Shown piece by piece: positions 1 to 5,738 of a stretch of 6,230 bases of DNA (position 1 is the stretch's first letter; every line of letters begins with the position of its first letter). The position numbers and the translations under genes are program-made. The notes under the pieces are model-generated. The model worked only from the letters and a program-made list of their open reading frames with translations, searched no databases and was not told the DNA's origin. The DNA comes from Hyphomicrobiales bacterium (GTDB taxonomy: Bacteria > Pseudomonadota > Alphaproteobacteria > Rhizobiales > JAJFHB01): contig JAJFHB010000058.1 in the NCBI GenBank assembly GCA_021775795.1, positions 1 through 6,230 of the forward strand, read 5' to 3'.

Positions 1-193
1 TCAGATAGACAGCGCCGGGCCGGCTGCTAAGTATCACCCTTGCCCATGTTTGGCTGACAGTAATGTCGCCCGCCTGGTAGCTGGCCGCTTCCATGGCGAT
101 TGTGGGCACCGAAACGGCCACGCCGACAGCAAACATAACTGCACCTGCGTAGAGAACGGCAAATCTCTTGGCAAACCCGAAAGCTTTCTTCAT
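1..193 (-). CDS. PCu(A)C family periplasmic copper chaperone, 5' part only
   Basis: The gene starts at ATG 193-191 and runs off the left edge, leaving 64 codons. Residues 1-10 are basic (MKKAFGFAKR), followed by a hydrophobic stretch to about residue 33 and small residues (AMEAAS), which reads as a Sec signal peptide with cleavage near residues 35-37. The mature part begins GDITVSQTWAR and continues SSRPGAVYL. The spacing I-x-V-x(3)-W-A-R followed by R-P-x-A-x-Y-L is typical of the first beta strands of PCu(A)C (formerly DUF461) proteins. Known members bind Cu(I) in the periplasm and help deliver it to the CuA site of cytochrome oxidase. Their copper ligands (Met and His further along the chain) lie outside the window, so metal binding cannot be checked. 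An in-frame TAA at 202-200 rules out an upstream start. No good Shine-Dalgarno is visible. The family call rests on one short motif region plus the signal peptide. Confidence 0.78.
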   Translation of the reverse strand, partial: MKKAFGFAKRFAVLYAGAVMFAVGVAVSVPTIAMEAASYQAGDITVSQTWARVILSSRPGAVYL

Positions 194-198
194 GTCGC

Positions 199-229
199 TT
201 TATATCGGGGTTGCTGCGACGATTGTCAG
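199..229 (-). promoter_or_regulatory. Possible promoter of the copper chaperone gene
   Basis: Read on the minus strand, TATAAA (204-199) matches five of six bases of the -10 consensus and lies only five bases before the ATG at 193. CTGACA (229-224) matches five of six bases of the -35 consensus, with a long 19-bp spacer. If used, transcription would start at or next to the ATG and give a leaderless message, which fits the lack of a Shine-Dalgarno. The -35 element lies inside the 215-245 inverted repeat. This is motif reading only, and short boxes like these occur by chance. Confidence 0.3.
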
Positions 230-245
230 GGGAACAATCGTCGCA
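215..245. repeat. Perfect 12-bp inverted repeat, 7-bp loop
   Basis: TGCGACGATTGT (215-226) and ACAATCGTCGCA (234-245) are exact reverse complements around the 7-base loop 227-233. The dyad sits between the end of the dehydrogenase gene (stop at 273) and the start of the copper chaperone gene (193), both on the minus strand. On that strand no T-run follows the stem, so it is not a standard intrinsic terminator for the dehydrogenase. On the plus strand a short run (CTTTT) follows, but no plus-strand gene ends here. It may be an operator for the chaperone gene, an mRNA-end stabilising hairpin, or a weak terminator. The dyad itself is certain; the role is not known. Confidence 0.75.
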
Positions 246-272
246 CTTTTGCTTGCTTGCCTGAGGATTGGT

Positions 273-2684
273 TCAGGCGCGAAGGCGTTCATTCTTCGGG
301 TCCCACAAAGGCGCTGCTTCAATACGGCAGGCGCATTTTTGACCAAGGATCTCGATTTCAAGCTCCGTGCCGGGCATTGAGAACTGTGGGTCTACGTAAG
401 CAAACGCAATGCTTTTCTCGACCGTATAGCCATAGCCGCCGCTGGTGGAGACGCCGATCACATTGCCATCGGCAAAAATCGGTTCATTGCCGCGCGCTTC
501 TGCGTCATCTGCATCCACTGTCAGATAGACGAGCTTAATGCGGGCGCCTTCCTGCTTGGATATTTGGGTTGCCTGGCGTCCGGTAAAGCCGTTCTCCAGG
601 TCGACGAAGCGTTCCATGTCCGCTTCGACCATGGTGACTTCATTGGTCATCTCAGCTCCCATGCCCCGGTAGGCTTTTTCGATACGCATCGAATTCATGG
701 CGTAGGTGCCGAAATCGGCAATCCCATGCGGCTCACCCGAAGCCCATACCGCGTCATAGACCGCCTCAAGGTGCTCCATTGGAATATGCAGCTCCCAACC
801 CAGCTCTCCCACATAGGAAACACGCAAGGCCCGCACAGGAGCGCCGGCAACATCAATCTGTTGGCCCGTCAGCCAGCGGAACGACGCATTTGTGAGATCA
901 GCTTCTGTAAGTCCTTCGAGCACATCACGTGATTTTGGGCCTGTCACAACCAGAACACCCCAATCGTCCGTGATGTTGCTGACTGTCACGTCCTCGCTGT
1001 CCTGAATTGCTTTGGTCAGGAGGTCGAAGTCCTTGGCTTCGGCGGTGGCCCCTGAAAGTGCGTAGAAATGATCGTCCGCTAGGCGCGTTACGGTCATTTC
1101 GGCCTCAATCATGCCGCCGTCAGTGAGGATGTGTGTCAGCGTGATGCCGCCCTGGCGCTTCGGCGCGCCGTTAGCTGTAAGCCGATCCAGGAATGCTTCG
1201 GCGCCGGCGCCTTTGATGTCGAACTTCGCAAAGCTTGAGAGATCAAGCACACCGATGCCTTCGCGTACGGCCTTGCATTCCTTGGCTACCGGATCAAACC
1301 AATTGGTCCGCCGGAAGCTGTAATCTTCGCCCGTACCTTCTCCATCGAACCATTTCACGCGCTCCCAACCGAAGCTTTCCTGGAAGACGGCGCCCTTCGC
1401 TTTGAGCTTTTCGTAAAGAGCTGAGGTGCGGAAGGGGCGGGCAGCCTCATGCTGTTCACCCGGCGTCAGCAGTACATACATGTGCTCATAATCGGTGAGC
1501 GACTTGGCCAGGCAGTAATCGCCGGCGGCCCAATCGCCGAAGCGCCGGGGATCAACTTCGGCCATATTGATTTCGGCCTGCCCGTGAACCATCCACTGGG
1601 CGAGGTATTTGCCGGCGCCACCGCCTTGGCTGATGCCGATGGAGGCGCCATTGCACATCCAGTATTTGTCGCGCCCAGGTGCTGGGCCGGCAAGGAAGTT
1701 GCCGTCGGGCGTGTGAGTAATGGCACCCGCCACCGTGCGCTTGATGCCATATTCGCCAAACAGCGGAAACCTCTCGCAGGCCTTGAGGAGCCAGGGCTCC
1801 AGCCGCTCGAGTTCCGACGGCAGAAGTTCGCTCTCGAAGTCCCAGGAAATGTCCTCCAGGCATTCTTTCGAGCCTGTGGTTTCATAAATGCCGATCAGGA
1901 TGCCTTTTTGCTCCTGGCGCAAATAACTCGAGCAATAGGGGTCACGGACAACCGGGAGTTCGACGTCACGCTCCACCAGTTCCTTCACCGCTTCGGTCAC
2001 CACATAGTGGTGGAGCATGTTTGTGATTGGAACAGCGTGTCCGGTCCAGGAGCCAACGATGTCGGCATAGGAGCCAGCGGCGTTCACGACATGCTCGCAG
2101 ATGATCGAGCCTTTCTCGGTGACCACTTCCCATTCGCCATCGGGTGCGGATTTGATGTCGAGAACGCGGTTGCGGACCTGAATCTTGGCGCCGAGGTCGC
2201 GTCCACCTTTGGCCATGGCATTGGTCAATTGATAAGGGTCAACATGGCCATCGTTATAGGTGATCGCTCCGGCCTTGACGTTGTCCACATTCAGGAAGGG
2301 GTGGTACTTCGCAATTTCTTGCGGATCAACAATATCCATGTCGAACCCGGCCAGTTTCCCGATGCCCTTCACATAGTGAAACCAGTCAACCTCTTCATCA
2401 GTGATCGCCAGGCGAACGCCACCACAGCCGTGCCAGCCTGCGGCCTGACCGGTGAGTTCCTCGAGTTTGGGATAAAGCTGTGTCCCGTAATAGTGGATCT
2501 GCGCCATTGTCAGGCTGCCGATGAAGTGCGGGCATTGGCCTGCAGCATGCCAGGTGGAGCCGGATGTCAGCTCGCCCTTTTCGACGAGAATGGTGTCAGT
2601 CCAGCCTTCAAGCGCCAGATGGTAAAAAAGGCCAACGCCCATGGCGCCGCCGCCGACGATGCAGACCCGTGCGTGTTCGGTCAT
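273..2684 (-). CDS. Dimethylglycine/sarcosine dehydrogenase family flavoprotein, folate-linked (FAD oxidoreductase + GcvT domains)
   Basis: This is an 803-residue protein, the usual length for bacterial two-domain dimethylglycine/sarcosine dehydrogenases. The N-terminal half is a DAO-type FAD domain: dinucleotide-binding GGGAMG at residues 11-16, the acidic end of the second strand at E35, and STWHAAG at 43-49. In characterised relatives the histidine of this WHAAG motif (here H46) carries FAD covalently. HHYVVTE (225-231) lies in the substrate region. From about residue 420 a linker leads into a GcvT-like folate domain with YVGELGWE (624-631), RIEKAYRG (667-674) and the closing PLWDPKNERLR (792-802). 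The expected reaction removes an N-methyl group from dimethylglycine or sarcosine and captures the carbon as 5,10-methylene-THF, in the cytoplasm. Which substrate is used cannot be decided from sequence alone. The start is well supported by GGGAG seven bases upstream. Transcription diverges from the LysR gene across 110 bp, so LysR control is likely. No frameshift or missing key residue was seen. Confidence 0.92.
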   Translation of the reverse strand: MTEHARVCIVGGGAMGVGLFYHLALEGWTDTILVEKGELTSGSTWHAAGQCPHFIGSLTMAQIHYYGTQLYPKLEELTGQAAGWHGCGGVRLAITDEEVDWFHYVKGIGKLAGFDMDIVDPQEIAKYHPFLNVDNVKAGAITYNDGHVDPYQLTNAMAKGGRDLGAKIQVRNRVLDIKSAPDGEWEVVTEKGSIICEHVVNAAGSYADIVGSWTGHAVPITNMLHHYVVTEAVKELVERDVELPVVRDPYCSSYLRQEQKGILIGIYETTGSKECLEDISWDFESELLPSELERLEPWLLKACERFPLFGEYGIKRTVAGAITHTPDGNFLAGPAPGRDKYWMCNGASIGISQGGGAGKYLAQWMVHGQAEINMAEVDPRRFGDWAAGDYCLAKSLTDYEHMYVLLTPGEQHEAARPFRTSALYEKLKAKGAVFQESFGWERVKWFDGEGTGEDYSFRRTNWFDPVAKECKAVREGIGVLDLSSFAKFDIKGAGAEAFLDRLTANGAPKRQGGITLTHILTDGGMIEAEMTVTRLADDHFYALSGATAEAKDFDLLTKAIQDSEDVTVSNITDDWGVLVVTGPKSRDVLEGLTEADLTNASFRWLTGQQIDVAGAPVRALRVSYVGELGWELHIPMEHLEAVYDAVWASGEPHGIADFGTYAMNSMRIEKAYRGMGAEMTNEVTMVEADMERFVDLENGFTGRQATQISKQEGARIKLVYLTVDADDAEARGNEPIFADGNVIGVSTSGGYGYTVEKSIAFAYVDPQFSMPGTELEIEILGQKCACRIEAAPLWDPKNERLRA

Positions 2685-2691
2685 GACAGTT

Positions 2692-2696
2692 CTCCC
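2692..2696 (-). promoter_or_regulatory. Ribosome binding site of the dehydrogenase gene
   Basis: On the minus strand GGGAG lies seven bases before ATG 2684-2682. It is a strong, well-spaced Shine-Dalgarno and fixes this start. Confidence 0.75.
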
Positions 2697-2728
2697 GGGA
2701 AGATGTGCTGGATGCAGGTGTAGCCATA

Positions 2729-2758
2729 AGTAAACATTGTTTTGGCAGCGCCCGTAAA
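2729..2758 (-). promoter_or_regulatory. Candidate promoter of the dehydrogenase gene
   Basis: On the minus strand TTTACG (2758-2753, four of six bases of the -35 consensus) and TTTACT (2734-2729, four of six bases of the -10 consensus) are separated by 18 bp. Transcription would begin near 2722, leaving a leader of about 38 bases that contains the ribosome site. The match is weak, as expected for an activator-dependent promoter. The palindrome at 2782-2796 would then be centred at about -67, the usual place for the LysR recognition site. This is inference from spacing. Confidence 0.35.
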
Positions 2759-2781
2759 GTGGCTTTTTTCTCAGGAATACG

Positions 2782-2796
2782 ATAACTATAAGTTAT
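2782..2796. promoter_or_regulatory. LysR-type operator box, ATAACT-ATA-AGTTAT
   Basis: ATAACT (2782-2787) and AGTTAT (2791-2796) are perfect inverted repeats with a 3-bp spacer. The site contains the T-N11-A arrangement (T at 2783, A at 2795) that LysR-type regulators recognise. It lies in the divergent region between the dehydrogenase gene and the LysR gene, and its right end covers the first two bases of the lysR ATG. A bound regulator could therefore block its own expression while activating the dehydrogenase. The palindrome is certain; that the neighbouring LysR protein binds it is inferred from position. Confidence 0.65.
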
Positions 2797-3718
2797 GGAG
2801 AGTTTGCGTAAATCCCTGCCGCCCGCGAATTCCGTCATAGCCTTTGAGGCGGCGGCACGACACATGAATTTCACCCGTGCGGCGGAGGAACTAACTGTCA
2901 GCCAGGCCGCAGTCTCCAAGAGCATTCAGGCACTTGAAGCCGATCTCGGTGTGCAATTGTTTGAGCGCAGACCGCGAAAACTGACCTTGACCCAGGAGGG
3001 AGCGAAGTTCTACCAGGCGGTGAGTGTGAGCCTCAGGCATCTTGCGCAAGTCACGGAGGAGCTTCGCAAAACACCCGGTGACGCGCGTCTCGTTGTTTCC
3101 ACCAGCATGGCCTTTGCGTCCTATTGGTTGCTGCCGCGCATGGCGCGGTTCCGTAGCGCCCATCCCGAAATCGACGTGGTTCTCCTGGCCTCTGATCCTT
3201 ACTACGGTGATGTCTCGACAGCGCCGCAGGTGGCAATTCGGTTCCACCGGCCCGCACCCCCCGGCGAGGATGTAAGGCTGTTGTTTTCGGAAGAGATTTT
3301 CCCGGTCTGCAGTCCTGATTTCCTCACCAGGTTTGAACTGCCTGCTATAGGTGACCTGGCTGAAGTGCCGCTTCTACATCTTGATGAACCCCGCCATGAA
3401 CCTATGAGTTGGTCGGTCTGGCTCGCAGGCTTTGGGATCAAAACACATGATGCGCTGCCAGGTCCCCATTTCCCGAACTTCAATGAAGTGATGTTTGCTG
3501 CTGAAAGCGGGCAGGGGTTGTCGCTTGGCTGGCGTCATCTTTGTGACGATGCCCTGCGGGCCGGCAGATTGGTTCGGCCTGTTGAAGAGGTTTTGCACAC
3601 GCGGTGGGGCTATTACCTGATGTTGCCGGCAGAAGCGCAGCGCTCGGAACAGGCCCAGGCTTTTGCGGATTGGATAGAGCTGGAAGCAAATGCTTCCCGT
3701 GCCGGAGCAGAAACCTGA
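2795..3718 (+). CDS. LysR-family transcriptional regulator, GcvA-like
   Basis: This is a 307-residue protein of normal LysR length. The opening LPPANSVIAFEAAARHMNFT (8-27) is the GcvA-subgroup version of the LysR N-terminus. The winged helix-turn-helix follows, with the recognition part around FTRAAEELTVSQAAVSKSI (26-44) and LFERRPRKLTLTQEG (55-69) as the wing. A linker helix (about 70-93) leads to a periplasmic-binding-protein-like effector domain from about residue 97, ending with NEVMFAAESGQGLSLGWRHL (230-249), typical of GcvA-like proteins. It probably acts as a cytoplasmic tetramer binding DNA between itself and the dehydrogenase gene. The effector may be an N-methylated glycine or a related metabolite, by context only. 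The start is chosen because an in-frame TAA lies at 2789-2791 and the conserved N-terminus begins a few residues in. No Shine-Dalgarno is visible at normal distance. TTG at 2804 is an alternative start, removing three residues. The gene ends 26 bp from the convergent isomerase gene. Confidence 0.95.
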   Translation: MESLRKSLPPANSVIAFEAAARHMNFTRAAEELTVSQAAVSKSIQALEADLGVQLFERRPRKLTLTQEGAKFYQAVSVSLRHLAQVTEELRKTPGDARLVVSTSMAFASYWLLPRMARFRSAHPEIDVVLLASDPYYGDVSTAPQVAIRFHRPAPPGEDVRLLFSEEIFPVCSPDFLTRFELPAIGDLAEVPLLHLDEPRHEPMSWSVWLAGFGIKTHDALPGPHFPNFNEVMFAAESGQGLSLGWRHLCDDALRAGRLVRPVEEVLHTRWGYYLMLPAEAQRSEQAQAFADWIELEANASRAGAET

Positions 3719-3744
3719 AGTCTTTGCCGGGTGAAAATCAACAG

Positions 3745-4509
3745 CTAGCGATAAGTGGCCATCCAACCAAGAGATGCATCCGTCTCCCCCGGCGGTCTGT
3801 ATTCTGCGCCCAGGGGTGAAGAATAGCCCAGTTTATCGAGCTCCCTGAATATGTGGCGGTAGGAGAGTTCGCCGTGATCAGGAGGCCCCCGGTCTGGTAC
3901 AGAGGCAAACTGGATGTGGCCTATGACGGGTAGGAGTTGGGAGAGCCTGTTGCTGAGGTCGCCCTCCATCAACTGCACATGATAACAATCAAACATCAGT
4001 TTTAAATTTGCTGCAGCAATCTCGTTGATCAGATCGGCAGCCTGTCCGGATGTGCTCAGGAAATAGCCAGGATTATCATAGTGATTGAGTGGTTCGATCA
4101 GGATTGTGAGGTCCAGTGGCGCTGCCTTGGCACACGCATATCGCAGGTTAGTGATGTAAGTTTTGCGGGCTTCGTTTCCGGCTGCAAGTCCGGCCATGAC
4201 ATGGATGTTTTTTGCTCGAGTTTCACAGGCATAAGCGATCGCTTCATCAATGAACCTTCGAGCCTCTTCTTCCCGGCCGGGAACTGCCGATAAGCCTACT
4301 TCACCTGCAGCAGTGTTTCCGTAACGGGTGTTAATGCCCAGCATGACGAGCCCGGTTTCCTGAAGGGCTGCCAATGTAACGGAGGGAGCTGTGTCGTAGG
4401 GCAGGTGGCACTCAACAGCGTCGAACCCGGCTGCCTTCGCGGCATGTATAGCCTCGGGCAAGCTGCGGTCTTTCCAAAGGTAGCCCAGGTTTGCAGAAAA
4501 TGTCGTCAT
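3745..4509 (-). CDS. Hydroxypyruvate isomerase family sugar isomerase (TIM barrel)
   Basis: This is a 254-residue protein, close to the length of hydroxypyruvate isomerase (Hyi, about 258 residues). The N-terminus FSANLGYLW (4-12) and GFDAVECHLPYD (28-39) fit the first strands of this AP-endonuclease-2-like TIM barrel. Metal and catalytic positions can be picked out: E139 in ILIEPLN, D174 and H177 in MFDCYHVQLMEGDL (172-185), H198 and Q200 in GHIQFA, R207 and E214 in PDRGPPDHGELSY, and E236 in GAEYRPPGET. Hyi interconverts hydroxypyruvate and tartronate semialdehyde; the close relative OtnI isomerises 2-oxo-tetronates, and sequence by eye does not separate them. The reading frame is open back to 4641, but the extra 44 residues are Cys/Arg-rich and unlike the family. 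ATG 4509-4507 has AGGTGA directly upstream and gives the family N-terminus. It follows the transporter gene on the same strand after 138 bp and may share its transcript. Confidence 0.87.
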   Translation of the reverse strand: MTTFSANLGYLWKDRSLPEAIHAAKAAGFDAVECHLPYDTAPSVTLAALQETGLVMLGINTRYGNTAAGEVGLSAVPGREEEARRFIDEAIAYACETRAKNIHVMAGLAAGNEARKTYITNLRYACAKAAPLDLTILIEPLNHYDNPGYFLSTSGQAADLINEIAAANLKLMFDCYHVQLMEGDLSNRLSQLLPVIGHIQFASVPDRGPPDHGELSYRHIFRELDKLGYSSPLGAEYRPPGETDASLGWMATYR

Positions 4510-4647
4510 GTCACCTGATCGATTGCTCCGCCATGGGGTTGAAATGAAGCACCCAAAGTACCTGGCATTTCTAAAGCATATCGGGCCTGCAAGTCGAGTT
4601 GCATGCACCACTGGCAAGCAACGACACGGCCTATCACACATGCAAAG
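4510..4647 (-). other. 138-bp spacer between transporter and isomerase genes
   Basis: The region after the transporter stop (4650-4648) and before the isomerase start shows no hairpin with a T-run and no convincing promoter pair. It contains the 8-bp palindrome TGCATGCA (4600-4607) and a weak GTTGC/GCAAC pair (4598-4602, 4618-4622), both short enough to be chance. The open frame through it is an accidental upstream extension of the isomerase frame. Confidence 0.5.
4511..4516 (-). promoter_or_regulatory. Ribosome binding site deciding the isomerase start
   Basis: On the minus strand AGGTGA ends one base before ATG 4509-4507, with the AGG core four bases away. Spacing is short but usable. It supports this ATG over the far-upstream in-frame ATG at 4641-4639. 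Confidence 0.5.
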
Positions 4648-5574
4648 TTAGATGTTTGCCGGCTCGGGTTGTGCTCGTCTGCGCAGCCAGTGGGCAATTG
4701 GTAGTTGCGCCACCGCAGCGCCTACAAACACGAGAAAGGCACCCCAGGCCTGGTTTTGATAAATGGCACCGCCACCAAAGGCTGCAAAGATAATGACGTA
4801 GAAGGGCACCATATTGTGGTGCAGTGTCGTGACCGTCACGCCAATGCGTTTGATTGCAGCGAACCATAACGCCATGGCAAGCCCGACACCGAAAGCTCCC
4901 ACCCAGAACAATAAGCCGAGCGAACGGAAACTCAGATCGTAGACAGGTTCCACAATTCCAAAGCCGATACAGAAAACGGCGAAAACGGCTGTTCCCAAAG
5001 CTGCCAGCGCCAGCGTAAAGGCTGCCTGAGCCAGTTCGGAGATTGAGCTAAGTCGCTCAGCCGTCTCCCGTGAGTACCAAACAAAAAGAACCATCGAAGC
5101 GAACATATACGGCTCACCGCCTTGAATTCCGAAGGCCAACAGGCCTGAACCGGGCTCGAGGTTCGTGAGGTAGCACCCGAACACGGCACATAAAATCCCC
5201 ACTGAAACGGAGACAGTCAGCTTTTCTTGCCGCGTGAGCAGCCCGATTGCTGCAGATATGAGTGGCATCATCGAGACGATGACAGCGGCGGTGAGCGGGT
5301 TTGTGTATTTTTGCCCCCAGATGAAGAGGACGGTGGAGGCTGTTAGCATACCGCAGCCGAGCAACCAGACTGGCGCCCAGGGAATCCTCAGCACATTGTG
5401 AGCGCCACCAGTCAATAGCAGGGCGAGCAATAGGAAAATAGCCGAGAAACCCGCGCGGAACGGCGCCATGAGTACCGGGTCCCAGTCGTCAATGATCATG
5501 CTGGTGACGGGAAATTGCGTTGCCCACAGGATCATTGCAACGAAGGCCACTAAGTTGCCCGTCAAACGTTGCAT
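4648..5574 (-). CDS. EamA/DMT-superfamily transporter, ten transmembrane segments
   Basis: This 308-residue, strongly hydrophobic protein has the two-repeat EamA design. The first repeat starts with NLVAFVAMILWATQFPVTS (7-25), then helices at about 34-56, 68-86, 92-113 and 120-138. The second covers about 155-168, 183-206, 217-240, 250-272 and 276-296. The early W-A-T-Q-F-P pattern, the PFRAGFSAIFLLL second helix and the NPLTAAVIVSMMPLISAAIG fourth helix are characteristic. The tail (297-308) is short, Arg-rich and probably cytoplasmic. Family members are inner-membrane exporters or permeases for amino acids, metabolites or drugs; the substrate cannot be read from sequence. The start is supported by GGGGGAG 11 bases upstream, partly within a possible hairpin. 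It lies upstream of the isomerase on the same strand, so the two may form an operon, perhaps moving a hydroxy- or keto-acid. That link is inference. Confidence 0.92.
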   Translation of the reverse strand: MQRLTGNLVAFVAMILWATQFPVTSMIIDDWDPVLMAPFRAGFSAIFLLLALLLTGGAHNVLRIPWAPVWLLGCGMLTASTVLFIWGQKYTNPLTAAVIVSMMPLISAAIGLLTRQEKLTVSVSVGILCAVFGCYLTNLEPGSGLLAFGIQGGEPYMFASMVLFVWYSRETAERLSSISELAQAAFTLALAALGTAVFAVFCIGFGIVEPVYDLSFRSLGLLFWVGAFGVGLAMALWFAAIKRIGVTVTTLHHNMVPFYVIIFAAFGGGAIYQNQAWGAFLVFVGAAVAQLPIAHWLRRRAQPEPANI

Positions 5575-5581
5575 GATGTCC

Positions 5582-5607
5582 CGAGCTCCCCCAGATGAAT
5601 GAGCTCG
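5582..5607 (-). promoter_or_regulatory. Ribosome site of the transporter gene inside a CGAGCTC/GAGCTCG dyad
   Basis: CGAGCTC (5582-5588) and GAGCTCG (5601-5607) are perfect 7-bp inverted arms with a 12-base loop. The likely Shine-Dalgarno GGGGGAG (minus strand 5592-5586) lies partly in the arm and partly in the loop. In the transcript this hairpin could limit ribosome access. The arms are visible; any regulatory effect is inferred. Confidence 0.4.
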
Positions 5608-5615
5608 AAATCCTA

Positions 5616-5643
5616 TGTCATGACGCCCCGCGATGTGTCATGA
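5616..5643. repeat. Two direct TGTCATGA repeats, 20 bp apart
   Basis: TGTCATGA occurs at 5616-5623 and 5636-5643. Each contains the palindrome TCATGA, and the first extends to GTCATGAC (5617-5624). The start-to-start distance of 20 bp is about two helical turns, placing both on one DNA face, 42 to 69 bp upstream of the transporter start. This arrangement would suit a repressor or activator site. Short repeats can arise by chance, so confidence in function is low. Confidence 0.4.
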
Positions 5644-5682
5644 AAAATTTTGCAGCAATGGCTTGCCCTGGACGGAGCGGCC

Positions 5683-5722
5683 TGGATCGTTTCACGTTTC
5701 TATATCAACGCGAAACGATCCA
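5683..5722. repeat. Perfect 11-bp inverted repeat, 18-bp loop
   Basis: TGGATCGTTTC (5683-5693) and GAAACGATCCA (5712-5722) are exact reverse complements. CGTTTC is repeated inside the loop at 5695-5700, giving an alternative pairing partner for GAAACG (5712-5717). The dyad begins 16 bases after the stop codon of the radical SAM gene, in the transcript sense. No T-run follows the stem on the minus strand, so it lacks the signature of an intrinsic terminator. It may mark the 3' end of that message or serve as a binding site upstream of the transporter gene. Confidence 0.65.
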
Positions 5723-5738
5723 AAGAGCGAGACAACAA

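Noticed and set aside
249..260. Three tandem TTGC units beside the 215-245 dyad
   Set aside because: Three tetranucleotide units are too few to call a functional or phase-variable repeat, and they lie outside coding sequence.
50..538. A 162-codon plus-strand frame spanning the chaperone start, the gap and the dehydrogenase end
   Set aside because: It runs antisense to two supported genes and through their intergenic dyad. The Cys/His/Arg-rich product looks like an antisense translation rather than a protein.
1449..2723. A 424-codon open frame on the plus strand, antisense to the dehydrogenase gene
   Set aside because: It lies almost wholly opposite a clearly real gene, has no recognisable domain, and long antisense frames are common opposite GC-rich coding sequence with biased codons. 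Its product shows no family motif.
3719..3744. A possible shared terminator between the convergent lysR and isomerase genes
   Set aside because: The 26-bp gap contains no inverted repeat with a T-run on either strand, so no intrinsic terminator can be supported.
4510..4641. An upstream ATG extending the isomerase by 44 residues
   Set aside because: The added segment is Cys/Arg-rich, unlike the family N-terminus, and the ATG at 4509 has its own ribosome site and begins exactly where the family fold starts.
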